From: an uncultured Butyricicoccus sp.
Lineage (GTDB): Bacteria; Bacillota; Clostridia; Oscillospirales; Butyricicoccaceae
Assembly (NCBI GenBank): GCA_947575935.1
Contig: CANPPM010000139.1
Span: 1 to 7,158, forward strand
Reading direction: 5' to 3'
DNA length: 7,158 nucleotides
Each line of letters opens with the position of its first letter. Positions within the stretch are counted from its first letter, which is position 1. Shown here one piece after another: positions 5,769 through 7,158 of the stretch. The notes beneath the pieces were generated by a model. It made no database searches and was not told the DNA's origin. It saw only the letters and a list, made by a program, of their open reading frames with translations. The position numbers and the translations under genes were made by a program.

Positions 5769-6569
5769 CTATGAAAAGCCGTTTTCCTCGGCATTTTCTG
5801 CAAAAACGCCGATTTTACGGAATTTTTGGTAGCGTTTTTCAAGCAATGCGTCTATATTGCCTTCCCGGGAGAGCTCGGAAAGCGCGGTTTCCAGCGCCTT
5901 TTTAATGTTTTTCGGGATACTCCCCTTTTCCGGAACAATCCCCTCAATCATGCCGAAGGACAGCAAATCCTCTGCCGTAATCCGCAGCGTATCGGCCGCC
6001 TCCCCTTCCCGGCTGGCATCCTTCCACAAAATGGACGCACAGCCACGCGGCGAAATGACAGAATACAGTGCATTCTCCAGCATCAGCACCCGGTCGGCAA
6101 CCGCCAACGCCAGCGCGCCGCCCGATCCGCCCTCACCGGTGACAATGGAAACCACCGGCGTACGCAGCGACATAAACTCGTATAAATTCCGTGCAATCGC
6201 CTCGCCTTGCCCACGTTCCTCTGCACCTACACCGCAAAACGCGCCTGCTGTATCCACCAGGCAGACGACGGGGCGGCCGAATTTCTCGGCCTGTTTGGCA
6301 AGGCGCAGCGCCTTGCGGTAGCCCTCGGGATGAGGCATGCCAAAATTCGCACGAATATTTTCCGTAGTGGTTTCCCCGTGGCGGTGGCCGATCACCGTAA
6401 CCGGCTGGCCATTCAGCAGTGCAATCCCGGCGCAGATCGCATGATCCTCACCGTAATAGCGGTCCCCGTGCAATTCTATAAAATCATCAAAGACCGCAGA
6501 GATGATCTCCTCAATATGAGGCCGTTTCGGATGGTGAATCATCACCATCCGTTCGCTTGCCGTTTTCAT
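5769..6569 (-). CDS. accA: Acetyl-CoA carboxylase carboxyltransferase, alpha subunit
   Basis: With AccD it transfers CO2 from carboxybiotin to acetyl-CoA, giving malonyl-CoA in the first committed step of fatty acid synthesis (cytoplasmic A2B2 complex). Landmarks in the 266 residues: HPKRP (13-17), FIELHGDR (30-37), NFGMPHPEGYRKALRL (75-90), DTAGAFCGVGAEERGQ (106-121) and the oxyanion-site loop GEGGSGGALAL (145-155), then YSVISPRGCASILWK (169-183). It lacks about 70 N-terminal residues present in E. coli AccA (319 residues). The start is nevertheless well supported, with AGGAGG 8 bases upstream and a 4-base ATGA overlap with accD that implies translational coupling. The compact form is plausible for Clostridia. 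No accB or accC is visible here. Confidence 0.96.
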   Translation of the reverse strand: MKTASERMVMIHHPKRPHIEEIISAVFDDFIELHGDRYYGEDHAICAGIALLNGQPVTVIGHRHGETTTENIRANFGMPHPEGYRKALRLAKQAEKFGRPVVCLVDTAGAFCGVGAEERGQGEAIARNLYEFMSLRTPVVSIVTGEGGSGGALALAVADRVLMLENALYSVISPRGCASILWKDASREGEAADTLRITAEDLLSFGMIEGIVPEKGSIPKNIKKALETALSELSREGNIDALLEKRYQKFRKIGVFAENAEENGFS

Positions 6570-7158
6570 CCCTTCAGCCTCCTTTTCCGAGGCGCAGCGT
6601 GCAGCTTCAACAGCTTAGCCAGCGTCTGTTTCATCCGGTTGCGCGGCACAATCTCATCACAAAATCCATGTTCCAACAGGAATTCAGCCGACTGAAAATG
6701 ATCTGGCAGCGTCTCGCCGATCGTACCTTCAATGACCCGGCGGCCGGCAAAGCCAACGGTCGCATGCGGTTCGGCCAGGATGATGTCCCCCAAACTGGCA
6801 AACGAAGCCGTCACACCGCCTGTGGTAGGATCGGTCAACACCGTGATATACAGGCCGCCCGAACGGCTATGCCGTTCGGCCGCCCCCGAAACCTTCGCCA
6901 TTTGCAGCAGGGAATACATGCCCTCCTGCATGCGCGCACCGCCCGAAGCTGTGAAGATAATCACCGGCAGATGCTTCCGTATGGCATATTCAAACAAACG
7001 GGTCAGTTTTTCCCCCACCACGCTGCCCATAGACGCCATCATAAAATGACTGTCCATGACCGCAAGACAGGCCGCCTCGCCGCCAATCGTGCATTCGCCC
7101 GTCAGTACCGCATCATGCATGCCGGTCTTTTCGGCAAGCGCTGCGAGTTTATCCGAAT
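6566..7158 (-). CDS. accD: Acetyl-CoA carboxylase carboxyltransferase, beta subunit (C-terminal part; 5' end outside window)
   Basis: This is the partner of AccA in the carboxyltransferase. The frame is open to the window edge; the residues upstream of the internal ATG at 7120 read SDKLAALAEKTG and belong to the protein, so that ATG is not the start. About 197 residues are visible, including DAVLTGECTIGG, SMGSVVGEKLTRLFE, the TASGGARMQEGMYSLLQMAK motif and the crotonase-fold segment VLTDPTTGGVTASFASLGD. All match the C-terminal catalytic region of AccD. The N-terminal zinc ribbon (four cysteines) would lie outside the window and cannot be checked. Its stop codon overlaps the accA start by 4 bases, keeping the two subunits at equal dose. 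It ends with a basic tail (APRKRRLKG). Confidence 0.96.
   Translation of the reverse strand, partial: SDKLAALAEKTGMHDAVLTGECTIGGEAACLAVMDSHFMMASMGSVVGEKLTRLFEYAIRKHLPVIIFTASGGARMQEGMYSLLQMAKVSGAAERHSRSGGLYITVLTDPTTGGVTASFASLGDIILAEPHATVGFAGRRVIEGTIGETLPDHFQSAEFLLEHGFCDEIVPRNRMKQTLAKLLKLHAAPRKRRLKG

Noticed and set aside
5747..5775. TTCATA-17-TATAAT promoter-like sequence between accA and acpP on the minus strand
   Set aside because: The match is good, but transcription would start near 5740, inside the acpP Shine-Dalgarno sequence (5737-5742), so the transcript could not use that site. The AT-rich gap probably produces it by chance.

Overview
The window looks like a piece of chromosome from an anaerobic Clostridia-type Firmicute, probably a gut Oscillospiraceae/Ruminococcaceae-like organism. 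This is an inference from the pyruvate,phosphate dikinase, the Firmicute-style accD-accA-acpP gene order, the strong AGGAGG-type ribosome binding sites and the GH2/GPH glycoside-use pair. No phylogenetic search was possible. All six genes lie on the minus strand, so transcription runs from high to low coordinates.

Layout in transcription order. (1) Positions 7158-5504 hold the 3' part of accD, then accA (4-base ATGA overlap with accD), then acpP 40 bases downstream. Together they supply the carboxyltransferase half of acetyl-CoA carboxylase and an acyl carrier protein for fatty acid synthesis. A very strong intrinsic terminator (5446-5490) ends this operon. (2) Positions about 4876-5445 hold no convincing gene. 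They contain a dense set of inverted repeats: a roughly 150-166 base, almost fully self-complementary element (5271-5436), a decayed second copy of its core (4997-5072), several smaller hairpins, and a terminator-like hairpin (4954-4980) with no obvious gene to serve. (3) Positions 4860-1162 hold a two-gene operon: a cytoplasmic GH2 glycosidase (beta-galactosidase/beta-glucuronidase type, with an extra C-terminal tail) and a GPH-family sugar:cation symporter. The symporter presumably imports the glycoside that the hydrolase cleaves. (4) Positions 720-1161 are intergenic. They hold a likely terminator for the sugar operon, a near-perfect cre (CcpA/LacI-type) operator, and an extended -10 promoter for ppdK. 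(5) Positions 719-1 hold the N-terminal third of ppdK, whose product interconverts pyruvate and PEP.

The genes are ordinary metabolic genes. The most unusual part is the structured repeat region between acpP and the glycosidase. It is best read as a non-autonomous palindromic (MITE-like) intergenic repeat with an older relic beside it, though a structured RNA cannot be excluded. I found no defence system, CRISPR array, tRNA, rRNA or intact transposase.
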